Positions 21,301 to 33,639 are shown, numbered from the stretch's first letter. The stretch is DNA of 64,000 nucleotides from Sphagnum compactum (GCA_965153455.1 OZ234493.1:9166213-9230212); one strand, 5' to 3'. Numbers and translations are program-made. The notes: generated by a model from the letters alone, not told the origin.

Positions 21301-24300
21301 GTGAGTATATGCACTGACTCTTGCAGTCTTTAACTGTTGGTCCAGATAGGTTTGAGTACCTGTATTGCATTCAGCTTTGCTAGTGGAGGCATACGTAATG
21401 CAACCAATTTTGTCACTGTACACAGTGAACTTACTAGCTCCTGACCTATCAACAATGTAGTTTCTAACTTTGTCTATTGTGAATCCAGACATATTCAGGG
21501 CAGCCCGAACACCCAGTGATACTGCTTATGGTGAAGTTTGCATATGTTATTGCGGTTGCTCAGGCATCAACAGCACTTTGGCAACTGAGCAGGGAAGCTG
21601 GTGGTTCTCAGAATCTAAGTTCATCAATTCAAATGGCTTGCCTCCCATTCTTACGCCGAGCAGCTTTGCTGGTAGTTCTCCTCCTTTGTGTGATTATTTT
21701 CCAACACAGGTTTTGTTCTCAGTGCTTTGTGTATGGATTTTAGCTCCTAGTCTGTTGAATCTGGGTATTTGTGGCCTTGTCTTGAAGCCATGACTAAACA
21801 AGCTACTGTTTTGTATCCTTACACAGGTGCAAATCATTACGGGCAAAGATCTTGATGGTCTCTGGGATGGGCCAGGTTCTTACTTCTGAGTAGAGTTTGC
21901 TTTGGAAGAATATATGCACAACTGGGAATTGGGTTAACAATTGTAGAATCCAATAGGGATCTAGACTATTTTTTGAGGTGTATTAGTCTAGACTTACTGA
22001 TGCACTTATCCTCTTGATCAGGTACAGGATAGAAGGTGAAGATTATTAGTCATGGCAAGTTGCTGATGGAGAAACTAGATAGTTTGTTTTGGCAATGTCA
22101 TTGCTGGTGATACTTGGCAATATTACTTACTCCTCTCTTATAATATGATAGCAGGCCGAAACGTGATGGATGCTGCTTACTTGGTGACTGAATTGCAACT
22201 TCCAGATCCAGCTTCGACCTTGAACTTTGGTGCCTCAGGTCACTCTCATAGGTTTATCTAATGGATATCAGCCAGTTGGCAGAATTTTTTTGTGGGCTGT
22301 TTTGCTCAATTCAGAACTTTTTTTCTGCAGAATATTCTGTATAGGTGTTGAATGCAGAATCCTGGAGGCTTTAACGCTCAAAGGAATACAATCTGAAGTT
22401 GGAGTGTTTGAATTTCTTAGATGGCCTTGAAGAGTACAGCTTTGAAATGAGACTGGAACACCTGCAATGGGGACAGGTGCGTTGGTTGAAATTGATGAAC
22501 TGGATTGAGTATGGGCATTCTACAACCTTTATTCTTTGTAAAAGTGTATGCAGAAATGAGAAGCGTGTGAAGACATCTCCAGAATGTGAAAGCTAATGTA
22601 GTGTATTTATTGCCAATTGCAGAGGTCTCCAAAGCTCTATAAAGTTCCAGAGAAGGTGGTCCTCCACAGTTTACCTCGGGTGTACCAGGTGAAATGCTAT
22701 TTCACTGGTTCTCTAATTGAACATGCCATAACCTTTTTTTCCCCTTGCTTTGTTTGGTCACAATGAGAACAATCCTAGGTATTGTGGAGTGAAGGGTGTG
22801 TGTGAAGGTGTAGAAACAGCCTTCTTTGCTTGCAATTCAGTAAAGAAAAAGACCCTCTTCATAAGTCTTTGCATGTTTTAGCACATTGCCCATGGCACTT
22901 CTTCTCTGATCCAGATGATAAAAAGGTGAACAATGGCCTCTTTTGTGCCCCTCAAAGCAAGAGAAGAGAAGAAAGAGCTCATACATTACTGTCATTCCTT
23001 GAACCAAGAATACCCAAGCAGGAAAGTCTGGTCATCAGTCTGTTTGAACAATGGCCTCTTTTGCACCCTGAAAGCAAGAGAGTAGAAGAAGTAGCTTGTA
23101 TATTAGTGTGTGAAGGATTTTGTATCCAAGAATACCGAAGCAAGAAAGTCCGGTCATCAGTAATCATGTTGTGTATGCCAATCATTAAGAGGGTCCAATC
23201 ATCAGCCCTGAATCTTGTTAAACTGTGATTTAGGGTGTCAATTTCTATATCTTAGCAATAATTGCCCTTGTAGATTGTAAAGCAAGCTGAAGCTGAAAAT
23301 TTGGGTGTTGGATTTGTTGGATCTTCAGGAATTGCTCGCAAAGTATATTCATGGAAAGGAGCAATGTACATCATGCAAACAATTGCCTAAGTGAGTGTTT
23401 TCATAAAGCTAATTCACTACCTAACATTCTCAGTGATTTGTAACTTGGCATTATAAGCCGAAGTCAAGCACTTCCATTGGGAAGATAACTCAAATACTTC
23501 AGCAGGATCTAGAACTTTCTGTCTTGGCTTTGGCCTTGCTATCGAAACTTGAGTCATTAGTTACATGGATGCTCACTGTTGTATGTTTGTGTTCAGGGAG
23601 CCAGCTATTTGCTTGATTTGTGGTGATCTTTTATGTTATTCTCAAGAGTTGTGTGGAAAGCAAGGCAATAAGAATCGCATGTGTCATGCCAAAAATGGTG
23701 TGTTTTCTGGGAGGCTGGGAACCCAACTTTAGAGCTCGATTTTGACTGTTCCTCCATGCATTGAAGAACAGATGTAAAAAGCGGTTCCATGAGATGTTTG
23801 TAGGAAGGCAGTATTATGTTTGGATAAGGAAGAGTTACAAAGAAGAAAAAATCAAGGTTCTAGTTTCTACAGAAGGAAGACAAGGAACTTTTCAGTAACT
23901 GTGGTATTTGGAAAAGAACCAAGAAGCGAAGCATCTGTAATCAAGTTGAAGTACTCTTTGCACCAAGAGGAGGGGAGGATGCAGATCTCAATTTGACCAA
24001 CCCCATTGAATATGGTAGAAGAACGTCCGTAGTAATAACCATTGTGATGTATTTTGTGAGAAAGATGGGGCATTCATTTTTCTCATCGTGACTTTGAATA
24101 GAGTTTGATGCAATGTGGTTTGAATGGGGCTTGGGGGTTGGTGTCTACTGAACTCTAGTTTTGGTGATCAGTATCTTGGTTGTTGTACACCTTCTTGATA
24201 CTGTACAGTAGTCTCACTAGTATCTCTCAACTTCTAGAGATCAAGACATGGAATCCCAAGTCATATGATCTTCTCTCATGTAAAAATTGACAAGAGTAAT

Positions 24301-24905
24301 AGAAGACTTTGAATATGGATTGCTTATTTGTATATGGTGTCTTATGTTTTTCCAGATAGTGAAGAGTCAGGAGATGGTATACGCATCTTTTTCTTGTTGA
24401 GATCCACACAACTTGTACTGATTCGAGGGAATCGGGTGTTCATGGGGCTCTCTATTTACTTGGATCATCATGGCGAGGTTAGAACACTTTTCAACCCATG
24501 TATGATATTTTCCTTTCACTAAATAAAATTGAAAAGTTTTGTGTGTTTCGTGTAAACCTTTCATGCATAATTTTCTTACTAGGGTGGTTCTTTTGAGACC
24601 CTTGTCCAGGAAGATCTTTATTTGCGACGAAGTCAACTTCTGTATCTGAATGATGTCCGGATGAATGAGGTACAGTTCACTTATATGCCCCAAAATCACC
24701 GTGGTTGCATTCCAAATGTACTCCCTTTCCACATGTTTGTATTTGGAAAATGTACATCTCTCAATCTTGAGTTCCCATGCATTTCTGATCACATATATTA
24801 CAGGTGAGGCGACTATGGTTGACAGCAGGTTTTGACTATGATTCATACATACTCCACCACTCTCATCAAAGAGGACCACCTAAATCCTTTGGCTACTCAC
24901 GGTGA
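18339..24905 (+). pseudogene. PRT6-type E3 ligase, 5'-truncated duplicate
   Basis: This is the 3' portion of the PRT6 gene seen complete at 42,669-60,124 (minus). Exons that can be placed: 18339-18567 (QKAFLEQQ...ECVLCKSM), 18668-18937 (RDPDKTPAGWIALVQQ...HVQCCGHQ), 19164-19236 (MHLSCFQDYYNSLVKRH), 19576 onward (RGLVDLGRCEFLCPTCRRLA), 23597-23697 (EPAICLICGDLLC), 24356-24477 (IYLDHHGE), 24583-24669 and 24804-24905 (VRRLWLTAGFDY, stop). Together they give the RING-H2 domain and the C-terminal autoinhibitory zinc domain. Splice sites and frames are preserved and no disabling change was found in the exons checked. The UBR box and the N-terminal half are absent because the duplication starts in an intron. 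It could be transcribed from sequence near 17 kb, but has no known start codon. Confidence 0.85.
22929..23160 (+). repeat. ~118-bp tandem duplication inside a PRT6 intron
   Basis: Two units starting near 22,929 and 23,047 share AACAATGGCCTCTTTTG, AAAGCAAGAGA, AAGAATACC and GGTCATCAGT. The same pair lies in the right arm (about 44,400-44,630), so it predates the large inverted duplication. Confidence 0.8.
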
Positions 24906-25958
24906 TATTTCTACTGATGTTCATCCATCAGCGGTCTACTGAGAGATCTTGCAAATTTGAGACAACAATTTTCAGAAAACTCCGGTGGTAAATAGTCTAG
25001 ACTTGCAGAATGCAGTTGGATGAGGTTTCTATAAGTCAGACAAGAACTGTAAACAAGGATCTGTGATGATCCTTACCTACATCATACATTTCAAAGTCTA
25101 GGATAGTAAGGCATTTGTTTGATAGTCCAGTGTTTCGAATGATTTCGTGACCATGTTTTGTAGGGTTTCAATGGCTAGTTTCTAATACTACTCAATCATC
25201 ATCCCTATGTTGCACATTTCCCTGATTTTTTTGGTTTTTTGTTCTGATATCTAGTTCCCTTCTCTTGGAGCTTGGGAATTGGGTCAGGTGAATTGGGTGC
25301 TGTAAAAGCTGGCAAGAAAATGAATTTTGTTCCAAAGGGGAGCTCTTAGTTTGTGGACTATGTAAATGTGACGAAGTTGCTATTCATTTTCTATCTTTCG
25401 TAATGGAGAAGATTGCTCTCAAGTTATTGGAATGGAGGTTGCATGATTGTGCAAGCCTTTCTTAAGGTTTGAAGATCAGTGCTTGCATCATTTTCAATGC
25501 CAAATGCATTAGGATTTCAAGTTTGTTTATAATGTCCAAGCACAAGATAGTATATGAATTTTGCATAAATAAAATGGCTATGGAAGTTCAATACTGGAAC
25601 TCCAAGGCCAGGGAAAATGTATAATGGTTTGTTCAAATCGAACTCCAATAAGTGCTTCTCCAATCTAGTGAAAAGCTGTGATCCCCATTATTTAGTGTTT
25701 TGGAGGTTTCAAAAATGTTGTTCATAAATATAACAAATAGTTTAGGCTACCACAAAATTGGTGATATCATAGTGGTTAGTTAAGTCATGTTGCAAACTTT
25801 GGGTTTAAACTCAAATTTTGACATTGAGATTTTTGAATTGTAATTTTCCTTACGTAGTAGTTGTAATTAACCCATGGAATTTTTATTGTCATTACTATTA
25901 TCATTTGAATGCAATTTCATTTTTGGTGAAAAGCAAGCACAAGAAATACAAGATATAA
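24906..25958 (+). other. 3' flank of truncated PRT6 copy, within the left arm
   Basis: No gene is seen. This is duplicated downstream sequence matching 41,268-42,668 in inverse, except that the right arm carries an extra insert at 41,605-41,971. Confidence 0.7.
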
Positions 25959-25959
25959 T

Positions 25960-26047
25960 AACTTTCATTAGTTATTCACTTTGTGTAAGTTAACTTGTTA
26001 ATGAGCTTGCACTAGCACCCTTGTCCTAGTTTAATTTTTGAAACTTT
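25960..26047 (+). repeat. 88-bp dispersed repeat, copy B
   Basis: This copy nearly matches 10,498-10,586. It starts where homology between the two large arms ends, so it marks the inner left breakpoint. Confidence 0.85.
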
Positions 26048-27339
26048 CACACACCCCTTTAACCGTTAAATATAAAGCATGTTGTGGGTTGTATTTCATA
26101 ACAATTCAAAGAATTGATAAAAACAAATACCCTTGATACCATTTAATAGGCCCATCACAAAAATAATAATCTATTTATATATTTGACATGGTTTTGGGTA
26201 GTAAACTAAATTAGTGTTGATTATATGTGATGTATATGCAATAATGGTTTTTTTTATTGTTATAACATTTGAAATGAATTTGATAAGAATCGGTACAAAT
26301 GGGATAATAGGAGCCATTAACAACATTTGGACAATTTCTGAATAGTGTTGATTTTGTGTTGAATGAATGCTTAAACAATGTTTATATAGCTTTTTACACT
26401 ATTTTTTCAATGTTTTTAAAACATTGGTTACAAATTTCAAACGTGCTAAAATATATTTTATATTCATTGAATTTTCAAACCTATCCAAATGTTAAATTAA
26501 ACATTAAAAATGATGTGTCATTAATAGAACACACATTTTCAACATTAATTTAATGTACTAGACTCGCACACAAAGGATATTGGTTACAAAATAGTAGCTC
26601 CTTTGTCCATGTTTGCATTTGAATAAAATATGATTTTTTTGAACACTTGTAACCAAAGCTTTTATGCACAATTTAAATAGTCTTTTCAAAAGATGAAAAT
26701 GTAAGTAAAAAAATTGCTCAAATATGGTTTTCGATTGGGTGGTCTTCTGAATAAATAAATAAATTTGTTGATAAGCTTGTCCTTGTTTGGAAAGGTCATC
26801 ATAAGTGATTGGAGTATGTTGTTTATGATACATAAAATATTCGATCAAAACATCTCCTAAGTAGTGAAAAAAAAAACAAAAACAAAAAAACCAAGTCTTA
26901 ATCCACCATAGAAACCCATCAATACCTTTTGTGGGTTATTTAAAAACATTTCAACACACTACCATCTCATTATATTTTGTTTTAAACAACAATGCAATTC
27001 CACATATAATGAAACTATCATTGTGCATCTCCATCTAGAGGTTCAAATCCATAATCAATTATCAAATTTTTAACCTTGTAAATGTCCTTTTATTGTTAGC
27101 AAAATGAAATGAAGCATGGCTACTGAAATTGTGAATTTTAAACATCAAGAGTCTTATAGGCCCTCTCATCATAATAATAAAAAAATCTCACAAGGTTTGC
27201 AAGTAGCATCTAGATTCCACTAGCAAAATAAGGTACACAAATAAATACAACAATGCATATATATCTTGCATTTTCTACAAGAGCTTGCAAATTGAATCTA
27301 AAAAATCATGAAATGTGAATGATTATCACAACATATGAA
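26048..27339. other. AT-rich intergenic stretch
   Basis: I see no gene, RNA or defined element. Open frames here are short and AT-driven. Confidence 0.5.
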
Positions 27340-28660
27340 ATGTGAATGATTATCATCCATCCTTTGAGATTTCAAATAATATTCATTCATCCATCCAGGA
27401 ATATAGTCTCAAACAATTGTTTATTAGTTATCCATCTATCAACTTTTCAAATCATCCCTATCTATGTGTAGAAATCAATTGTTTACTATTTCATTCATCT
27501 ATCAAGTTTTTAAAGCATCCCAATCTACATGTTGACACTAAATTTTTTTATTATTCATCCATCTCTGTAGTTTTTTCTACCATATCCATCCAATGCTGGT
27601 AGATTTCCACAGCCAGAAGGAAGAAGAACCTTTAGATTTTGTATTCATCCATCCATTGCGGTACATATTTACTATTCAAGTCCGTCTATAGAATTTTTGG
27701 ACCATATTCATCCAATGCAAGTAGATTTCCAACCATATGTTTCTATCCTGTGGATGCCAAATGGCTTTTGCTAGATTTTTATGGTATACCATATTCATCC
27801 ATCCCATTCAGACTCTATACAATATTCATTCATCCATCCAGGTATATAGTGTAAAGTAAACTGTTCACTATTCATCCATCTGTAGAATTTTTAAAAACCT
27901 GATCTAGATGTTGAAACTAAAGTGTTTACTATATATATTCATCCATATATGTAGATGTTGTTTTGTAATCCAATTTTCATCCAATGCTGATAGATTTCCA
28001 ACCATGTGTTTTTCTGCCTGTGGATCCCAAACTGCTTTTGCAAGATTTCACCTATTCCAATTTCATCCATCCTTTCAACAGATAGTGTACAATATGCATC
28101 CATCCCCTCAAACATTGCATAATCTATACTATCTAGATTGATTCATCCATCCAGGTAACAAAACTTTGTTTTACTATTCATCCATCTGCGAAATATTTTA
28201 AACCATCTGAGTCTAGATGTTGAAACCATCCGAGTCTAGATATTGAAACTAAGTGTTTAATATATATATTCATCCATATCTGTAGATGTTTTAACAAACA
28301 CCATTTTCATCCATCCCATTAAACATTGTATCAATTATAGTACCTAAATATTCATTCATCCATCCAGGTATATAGTCATAAAAAACTGGTTTACTATTCA
28401 TCCATCCATAGAATATTTTAAACCATCCTGGTCTAGATATTGACACTAAGCATGTACTTTATACATTCATCCATCCATCCATCCATCAAGGCATATAGTC
28501 TTAGAAAATCGGTTTACTGTTCATCCATCTGTAGAATATTTTGAACCATCCCGGTCTAGATATCGACACTTTCTTCTATATTTATAAATTCATCCATCTG
28601 TAGATGTTTTTTAATACAATTTTCATCCAATGCCGGTAGATTTCCACGGCAGAAAGGAAC
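27340..28660 (+). repeat. TCATCCA-rich diverged minisatellite
   Basis: Motifs TTCATCCATCCA, GGTATATAGT, GTTTACTATTCATCCATCTG, AAACCATCC.GGTCTAGAT and TTGACACTAA recur in the same order about six to eight times with variable spacing. A second module, TTCATCCAATGC followed by TAGATTTCCA, appears at about 27,590, 27,710, 27,975 and 28,620. Open frames here are repeat by-products. The tract ends about 500 bp before the kinase start codon. Confidence 0.8.
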
Positions 28661-28668
28661 AGGCAAGT

Positions 28669-28688
28669 GGGGGGGGGGGGAGGGGGGG
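28669..28688 (+). other. G-tract (12 G, A, 7 G)
   Basis: A run of twelve G followed by A and seven G at the edge between the minisatellite and the kinase leader. It has G-quadruplex potential on the plus strand. A role in transcription is only a guess. Confidence 0.6.
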
Positions 28689-28971
28689 AACGGGAATTTG
28701 CAAAGAATTTGCAAAGAGAGCGTTCATCATTTTTGTTTTGTTTTGTGCGTTGCTTTTCTCCCTTCGTTAGGTCGCGCCCTTTTTTCTCCGTCTCTGTTTT
28801 CCTTCACTCTTGTAGAGAACAGACCAGAGCAAGAGCATCGGAAAAACACGGAGTAGCCATAGCGGCTGGCTGCCTCGTTGCTTGCTGCTGCTGCTTGGAA
28901 CTCTTTTACTAGAGGAAAACAAAGAACTGGTGGTGCTGGTGGTGTTTTTGCTGTTGAACTAGGGTAAGAGC

Positions 28972-29265
28972 ATGAGATGCGGGTTTGTACAACAAGGAGG
29001 AGGGAGCAGCAGCAGCAGCAACAACAACAGGAAGAGGGCTCGGAATGGAAGCAGTCGGCGGCGGCGGCAGCAGGAGGTGGTAGATAAGGCTAGAGCTCTG
29101 AGGAGGCGTGGTGGATTGTTGAGGGGAGGAGGTCGACGAGGGTGTGAAATATGTGCTCGTGTTGGCGTGCCCTCACGCGGGCGTTTTTCGGCGGTTCCAA
29201 ATCTGGCAAACCTGATAGTCCTTCCACGATTAGCATCAACAGTTCCGGTAGGGTTTTGTTGTTAG
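28972..29265 (+). other. Upstream ORF overlapping the RLCK start
   Basis: ATG 28,972 opens a frame (MRCGFVQQGGGSSSSSNNN...) that runs past the RLCK start codon at 29,151 in a different frame and stops at 29,265. It is Ser-, Gln- and Arg-rich from CAG/CAA repeats and resembles no protein I know. A consensus-like donor (AGGGTAAGAG near 28,961-28,970) might begin a leader intron that removes it. If retained, it could dampen kinase translation. Confidence 0.4.
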
Positions 29266-32200
29266 CCCCCCCTCTTCCCTGCCTGTTGTTGTTTCTTCTT
29301 CTTTGTCGGTCCTTTTCTCTCGGATCCTTTTCTTTCTTAGTCCTAATGCTTACTAGCTACTTGGACCGCCATCTTTCTGTGAGCAGGAGCGGGTATAGAG
29401 TGTGAGTGGCCAAGGGTTAGCTTAGAAAAATGTGGCGACAACTGCAGTGAAGAAGCAGCTCTAGAAAGAAAGAAAGGGGCGGCATGAATAACCGTGTCGC
29501 TTGATCTTTGTGCTCATGCCAGTTTCGTACACTATATGACTCAATTGTCCGATGGAAACTGGAGAATTCTCTGGCTTTGGATTCCAGCTCTTTTTTTTAC
29601 TTTCTTAATTTGGAAAAAAAACAAACGTCTTGATGGCTGGCAGAAGATCTGCTTGAGATGGCCTTGTAGGTTCAGAAGAGCGATGAATTTTTTATGCGTT
29701 GTTTGAGCAGGTCAAGAGCAATCCCGTTCAGAAGTGAATGGTCAAGGTGCCACAGTTCCAGTAGAGATAGTCTCCTCAGGTGAGATAGGGTCAGGGACTC
29801 CAAGGGTATCAGATGAGATACGTCGGGGAGGGAACTTGCGCATCTTCTCCTATCAAGACCTTAAGTCTGCCACTCGCAACTTCAGGCCAGATAGCTTGTT
29901 GGGTGAAGGAGGTTTTGGTAGTGTTTACAAGGGATGGGTGGACGAGACTGGAACTGCAGCTGCCAGAGCAGGCACAGGCATTACTGTGGCTGTTAAACAA
30001 CTCAATCATGAAGGTCTACAAGGCCACAAGGAATGGCTGGTAAGTCTCCCCTCTTTTTTTCTTCTTTTTTTCCTTTCCTGTTGCACAGATCGCATATGAA
30101 AGAAAAATAGCTCTCAGATTCAAGTGATTCCGAGCACGTGGCCTTTTCACTTGGTTTCTGGAAATGCAACTTTTGTGAGTTGTCTAAAGCCTTTGGTGAA
30201 CTCAAAGTTAGGAGGGAAAACTTTGTTTACAGGTGGATATTGTGCATACTTGCATGGTTCAGTTTCATGGGTATTCTTTGTAGTTCTAAAATTTTTGGTT
30301 TTTTTGTCGGACAGTTGGTCTACTTTTGCTTCTGAAGAATTAAGGCTACCCTCTAACAATTCTCTTAAGTGGATGGGAGTTTGCTTCAATAGAGAGAAAT
30401 TTCTGTTTGGAATTTCAGCATTTGGAGTTTTCCATTTGGTTTTGTATAGACTCTAGTAAGTGGGGAGCTTTTTTAAGCCTGCTTGGTCTTTGTTCCTCTT
30501 CTCCCATTTGTCTGCTAATTTCTTTTCTTTCTCCCTTATTCTCTTTCTTTGACTTCAAGGAAAGAACCTTGTTCTGGCTTTCTTAATCATGAGTACGGAG
30601 ATTTCATGATTCTCATGAGAGTTATCTCTTTGTTATGTACTTCCTCCTTTCCTTTTTTTTCTGTTTTTTTTTTCCCCTTCTTTGGTGTAGTGTGCCAGCC
30701 AGTATCATGGCTGAGTCTTCCCAGTTGCTTCCAGATTTGCATCCAAAGATTAGTATGCAGGCTAGTGGTTACACTGGCCCCTATACCCACTGTAGGAAGC
30801 TGATGATGCCCATGTATAAAGTAATGACAGAAAGTTTGCTATCAGACATGTCACTGTTTATAGTCAGTGAAACAATTGAGAGACTGTCACATCTGTTCAT
30901 ATTGCTAGTTTTGTAGTTATTTCTGATCTTGTTCTTGTTGTGTATTTCTTCTTTCCTGGTTTTTAGTCCCTATCTAGAGTTTTTCTTTGACTTGAAGGAA
31001 TTTTTTTTCCTGCCTGGTTCTGGTTACCTCTAATCACAAGTATGGAGAATTTGTTATACTCATGAGATTTTTTTCTCGGGTATTCATGATTCCAGGCAGA
31101 GGTGAACTTTCTTGGTCAGCTTCATCACCCAAATCTGGTGAAACTGATTGGGTACTGCTCTGAGGATGACCAGCGGCTGCTGGTGTATGAATTCATGCCC
31201 CGTGGAAGCTTGGAGAACCATTTGTTTCGAAGTAAGTAAAGCTGTTGTCAGGTTACTTTTTAATCCTAGATATATGATATCTGCATTGCTGTTGAAACTG
31301 ACAAGGCAAGCATCTGATGATGCCCATCATGCATTCAGCACATGCATGCATACACCCTTTTTGCATCCTCTAGGGTTCTATGAGTTGCAAAGGAAGCCTA
31401 CCTTCAATGATGGATGCTTTAGAATGGATTTGCAGATTTGCAGAGGATTTATCTTATCTCTTGCATCTGTGCAAATCAAAGTTGCAGTCCATGATAGTGT
31501 CATTTCATTAGTTGTTTCATGGTGTTTTTAAGCATGTCAAATGTTTTGGAGTTGCAGAAGGTGCTATGCCTTTATCTTGGGCAACTCGTATGAAGATTGC
31601 ACTAGGAGCTGCACGAGGGCTTGCTTTCCTCCATGAAGCAGTCAAGCCTGTCATATACCGCGATTTCAAAACCTCCAATATTCTGCTTGATGCTGTGCGT
31701 CATCACTGCTTTTGCCATATGTTATGGAATTTTTTTGTGTCAATAGTGATGGTGGAAGTATCAATGACATTGCCAGCTGCTTCCAGAGTTTCATAGCTTT
31801 TTGCAGGAAAGGGATGCATGGAGGGGAAGAGCAAGAAAGAACAGAGCTAACATGAAAGAATTGAATTTTGCTCTATTGGATGATAGATGAGCCTGTGAAG
31901 CTTTTTGTTAAGACTTAGTGACAATCCTTGGTGTTGTTTGTCATTTTCAGGACTACAATGCAAAGTTGTCTGACTTTGGGCTAGCCAAGGATGGACCTGA
32001 AGGAGACAAGACACATGTTTCCACTCGGGTGATGGGAACTTATGGCTATGCAGCACCTGAATATGTGATGACTGGTGAGCTTTTTGCCCTTTGCTGTTAG
32101 ATAGCCCCTGAACTTGTGGGACAAGGTATTGACTCAGAAGTTTTATATGTAGGCTGTGTAGGTTTTGGTGCGGTCTAGGTCCAAGATGTAAACAATTTTT

Positions 32201-33163
32201 TGAGTTCATAATGACCAGTTGCTGGATATTCTTGCTAGTTATTATTCATTGGCAAAGTACTGCAGCAATGTTCATCTATGTACATACCTGAACCCTTTGG
32301 AGGCAAAAGTCCATTGGTTGAGGTTTCTGGCACCAGGAGAAGAGTATATTGAGTTCCCTGTGACCAGTTGCTGGATGTTGCATCAATGCTTTGCTACTTC
32401 CTAAGAAAATCAGCAATATTCATCCATGTCTATACACAAATCCTTTGGAGCAGAAGTACTTTGGTCCAGGTTTTTGCACACAGACAAACAATTAGGTGTC
32501 ACTTCCAAGAACATAGAGGTGGTAATTTTATTGCACAGTTCATAATTGAGCTACTTCTGCCCGCTGTTCCAACAGTGTCTATGCTTGACATCCAGAAGAA
32601 CATGGTTATGAATAATGCTGAAACAAATGTCTGGTGGATGAAATGCAGGGCATTTGACGTCAAGAAGTGATGTATATAGCTTTGGAGTTGTGTTGCTGGA
32701 GATGCTGACAGGGCGAAGGTCGATGGACAAGAATAGGCCAAGTGGAGAACAGAACCTGGTAGAATGGGCCCGACCATATCTTAATGACAAGAGGAAACTT
32801 TTACGTCTTATTGACCAACGCCTGGAAGGTAACTACTCCATAAAAGGTGCCCAAAAAGCTGCAATACTTTCACACCACTGCCTGAGCCGGGATCCAAAGT
32901 CTCGGCCCCTGATGGGTGATGTGGTTGACACCTTAACCCCCCTGCAAGACCTGAGAGATATCGCAAGTAGCTCACATCAATCAACATCAAAATCTTTGTC
33001 AGATACTAATCGGTCTGCTAATGGGAATGGACCAAGTCACCATCCACATGGTCATCACAATGGATATCTGTCTCCTCATAATGGAGCTGTCCGAGGCAGC
33101 ACTGGTGCAACTCGGCTACCTTCATACCATCAGTCTCCTAGGCAGTACAGCAGAGGACCATAG
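29151..33163 (+). CDS. Receptor-like cytoplasmic kinase, RLCK-VII (PBL34/PIX7-like), six exons
   Basis: A serine/threonine kinase of the class that relays signals from plasma-membrane receptor kinases. Exons: 29151-29247, 29711-30039, 31096-31231, 31558-31694, 31951-32074 and 32649-33163. All are GT-AG with matching phases, giving 445 residues. The N-terminus [13 protein letters not shown] has two cysteines suited to palmitoylation and no Met-Gly myristoylation site. Kinase motifs: [11 protein letters not shown] (about 97-107), VAVK with Lys128, YRDFK (Asp223, an RD kinase), DFG (Asp241) and [14 protein letters not shown]. Then follow [20 protein letters not shown] and [10 protein letters not shown], typical of the PBL34-36/PIX7 branch. 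The His/Ser/Asn-rich tail is long and poorly conserved. The gene is intact and lies in the spacer of the inverted duplication, so it is single copy here. Its leader is CAG/CAA-rich. Confidence 0.95.
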
Positions 33164-33613
33164 ATGAAGCCTTCTGCACTTTTATATAAGCTTGTTTGTC
33201 TTACTAGCTTTGTTTCCTATGCCATGTTCCATTATGTATGCTTCCATGCTATTTATGTGCCATCTTAGTGGGATGAAAGGCTTTGGTGTCTGGAGCCATG
33301 CGATCCTAGGAATGCCGTAAAAGGCTGCTTCAAGCTTTTGCAGACCAAGTTCACTGGTATACATATGGTGATTTGTTTCATTTGGAGTTTTTTTCGGGTT
33401 CCATCCTCATGTTGCTTAAGGTGGCAGGCTCTGCAAAAGCTGTCATCTCTTAATATTTGGGTCCCTGGCAATTGCTTTTCTCTTCTGCTTCTGGAGCGTG
33501 GTGTATGAGTCATGATGGATTCAGGGTGAGGTCTCCACTTGTTCTGAAGAAAGTGGACATATAGTCTGATGTGTCCAACAAAATATCTGCCAACTATGAT
33601 TGAACACTTTCTC

Positions 33614-33619
33614 AATAAA
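33614..33619 (+). promoter_or_regulatory. Candidate polyadenylation signal of the RLCK gene
   Basis: AATAAA lies about 450 bp after the stop codon, before a T-rich stretch. Plant signals are loose, so this is only a likely site. Confidence 0.4.
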
Positions 33620-33639
33620 ACTCTTACTTTTGGTCTGCA

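Larger units (their letters stand above)
17954..25958 (+). repeat. Left arm of large inverted duplication
   Basis: This is about 8 kb, near-identical by eye and inverted relative to 41,268-49,600. Paired landmarks sum to an almost constant value (18,322 with 49,229; 19,482 with 48,075; 21,470 with 46,092; 24,905 with 42,669), so the arms are collinear with only small indels. Similarity starts inside a PRT6 intron at about 17,954 and ends at about 25,958, where copy B of the 89-bp repeat begins. Confidence 0.95.

Noticed and set aside
22830-23228. 132-residue ORF duplicated in both arms (also 44,333-44,731)
   Set aside because: It lies within a PRT6 intron over a tandem duplication; its conservation is explained by the recent duplication of the whole arm.
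24367-24879. 170-residue minus-strand ORF, also seen in the other copies
   Set aside because: It is the antisense shadow of the last PRT6 exons and introns.
28972-29247. Alternative RLCK start at 28,972
   Set aside because: That frame reaches the exon 1 donor in the wrong phase for exon 2; only the 29,151 frame joins correctly to the kinase domain.
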